This document shows positions 37,178-37,835 of a DNA stretch of 37,835 nucleotides, piece by piece (positions within the stretch are counted from its first letter, which is position 1; each line of letters starts with the position of its first letter). The DNA is taken from the NCBI GenBank assembly GCA_902555655.1, contig CACDSX010000009.1, forward strand, positions 1 through 37,835, read 5' to 3'. The DNA is from an uncultured Pelagibacteraceae bacterium (GTDB lineage Bacteria; Pseudomonadota; Alphaproteobacteria; Pelagibacterales; Pelagibacteraceae). A model generated the notes under the pieces. The model was given only the letters and a program-made list of their open reading frames with translations, ran no database searches and was not told the DNA's origin. Position numbers and translations under genes: made by a program.

Positions 37178-37835
37178 CTACTGAAGTTTTTTCTTTAAAA
37201 TCTCATTTATAAGTTGAGGATTTGCTTTACCACCAGAAGCTTTCATGGCTTGACCAACAAAGAAACCAAATAATTTTTCCTTACCTTGCTTATATTCAAT
37301 TGCTTTTTCTCTATTATCATTAATTATTTTATCAATTAAAGCCTCTATTGCTTTAGGATCACTTTGTTGTTTAAGTCCTTTTTCTTCAACTATTTTTTGA
37401 GGATCTTTATCTCCATCTAACATCAATTCAAATACAGTCTTTGCTATTTTTCCTGAAATTGTTCCATTTTTTATTAAGTTAACTAGTATAGCTAAGTTCT
37501 TCGCACTTACTGGACTTTGAGAAATTTCTAAATTTTTATTATTTAAAACTGCAAATAATTCACCTGTAATCCAATTAACAGCTAATTTCATATCTTTGTT
37601 TTTACCCATCTTAGCTACAACCTCTTCAAAATATTTTGCTGTATCGATATCTGAAACTAGGATTGTTGCCTCATAGGGTGAAAGCTTGAATTCATCAATA
37701 AATCTTTTCTTTTTATCATCTGGCAATTCTGGAATATTATTCTTTAGATCATTTATAAATTCATCAGAAACTTCTAAAGGTAATAAATCAGGATCTGGAA
37801 AGTACCTATAATCATGAGCATCTTCTTTTGATCTC
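37178..37835 (-). CDS. gatB: Aspartyl/glutamyl-tRNA amidotransferase subunit B, 5' end beyond the window edge
   Basis: The frame reads through to the edge: [49 protein letters not shown]...[28 protein letters not shown], classical GatB. Confidence 0.95.
   Translation of the reverse strand, partial: [218 protein letters not shown]

Noticed and set aside
1-37835. Mobile element, prophage, CRISPR array or defence island
   Set aside because: No integrase, transposase, Cas, toxin-antitoxin or direct-repeat array seen; nearly every base is assigned to housekeeping or metabolic genes.

Overview
The window is a gene-dense, AT-rich chromosomal segment of an alphaproteobacterium. Gene content, extreme compaction and a tandem SAM-II/SAM-V-like leader upstream of metY all suggest the SAR11/Pelagibacterales lineage. 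This assignment comes from sequence recognition; no database was searched. Most genes are housekeeping: rpsI-rplM, metY, ctaA, plsX-ihfA, hppA, a rib operon with nusB-thiL, nrdR-glyA-rpiB, hemB, recO-rnc-lepB-acpS-pdxJ-pyrE-rsh-folK-smpB-dapA, slt, tRNA-Ser, a heterotetrameric sarcosine oxidase operon, an amino-acid ABC transporter fragment, a SNase-like nuclease, MATE, trhO, an O-methyltransferase, and partial gatB at the right edge. I see no phage, transposon, CRISPR array or secretion-type accessory system. The most interesting signals are: (1) a tandem two-aptamer SAM riboswitch leader on metY; (2) an RSH (Rel/SpoT) protein that appears to lack the helical and zinc-finger (CC) domains, with no rpoZ next to it; (3) an NrdR whose two zinc knuckles are both CxC instead of CxxC; (4) divergent genes whose start codons overlap in one CATG; (5) convergent genes with interleaved or abutting stop codons, one pair with a long hairpin over the overlap; (6) an 11-bp perfect inverted repeat in the 43-bp divergent ctaA/chorismate mutase region; and (7) conserved operons lacking expected members (fabH, era, rpoZ).
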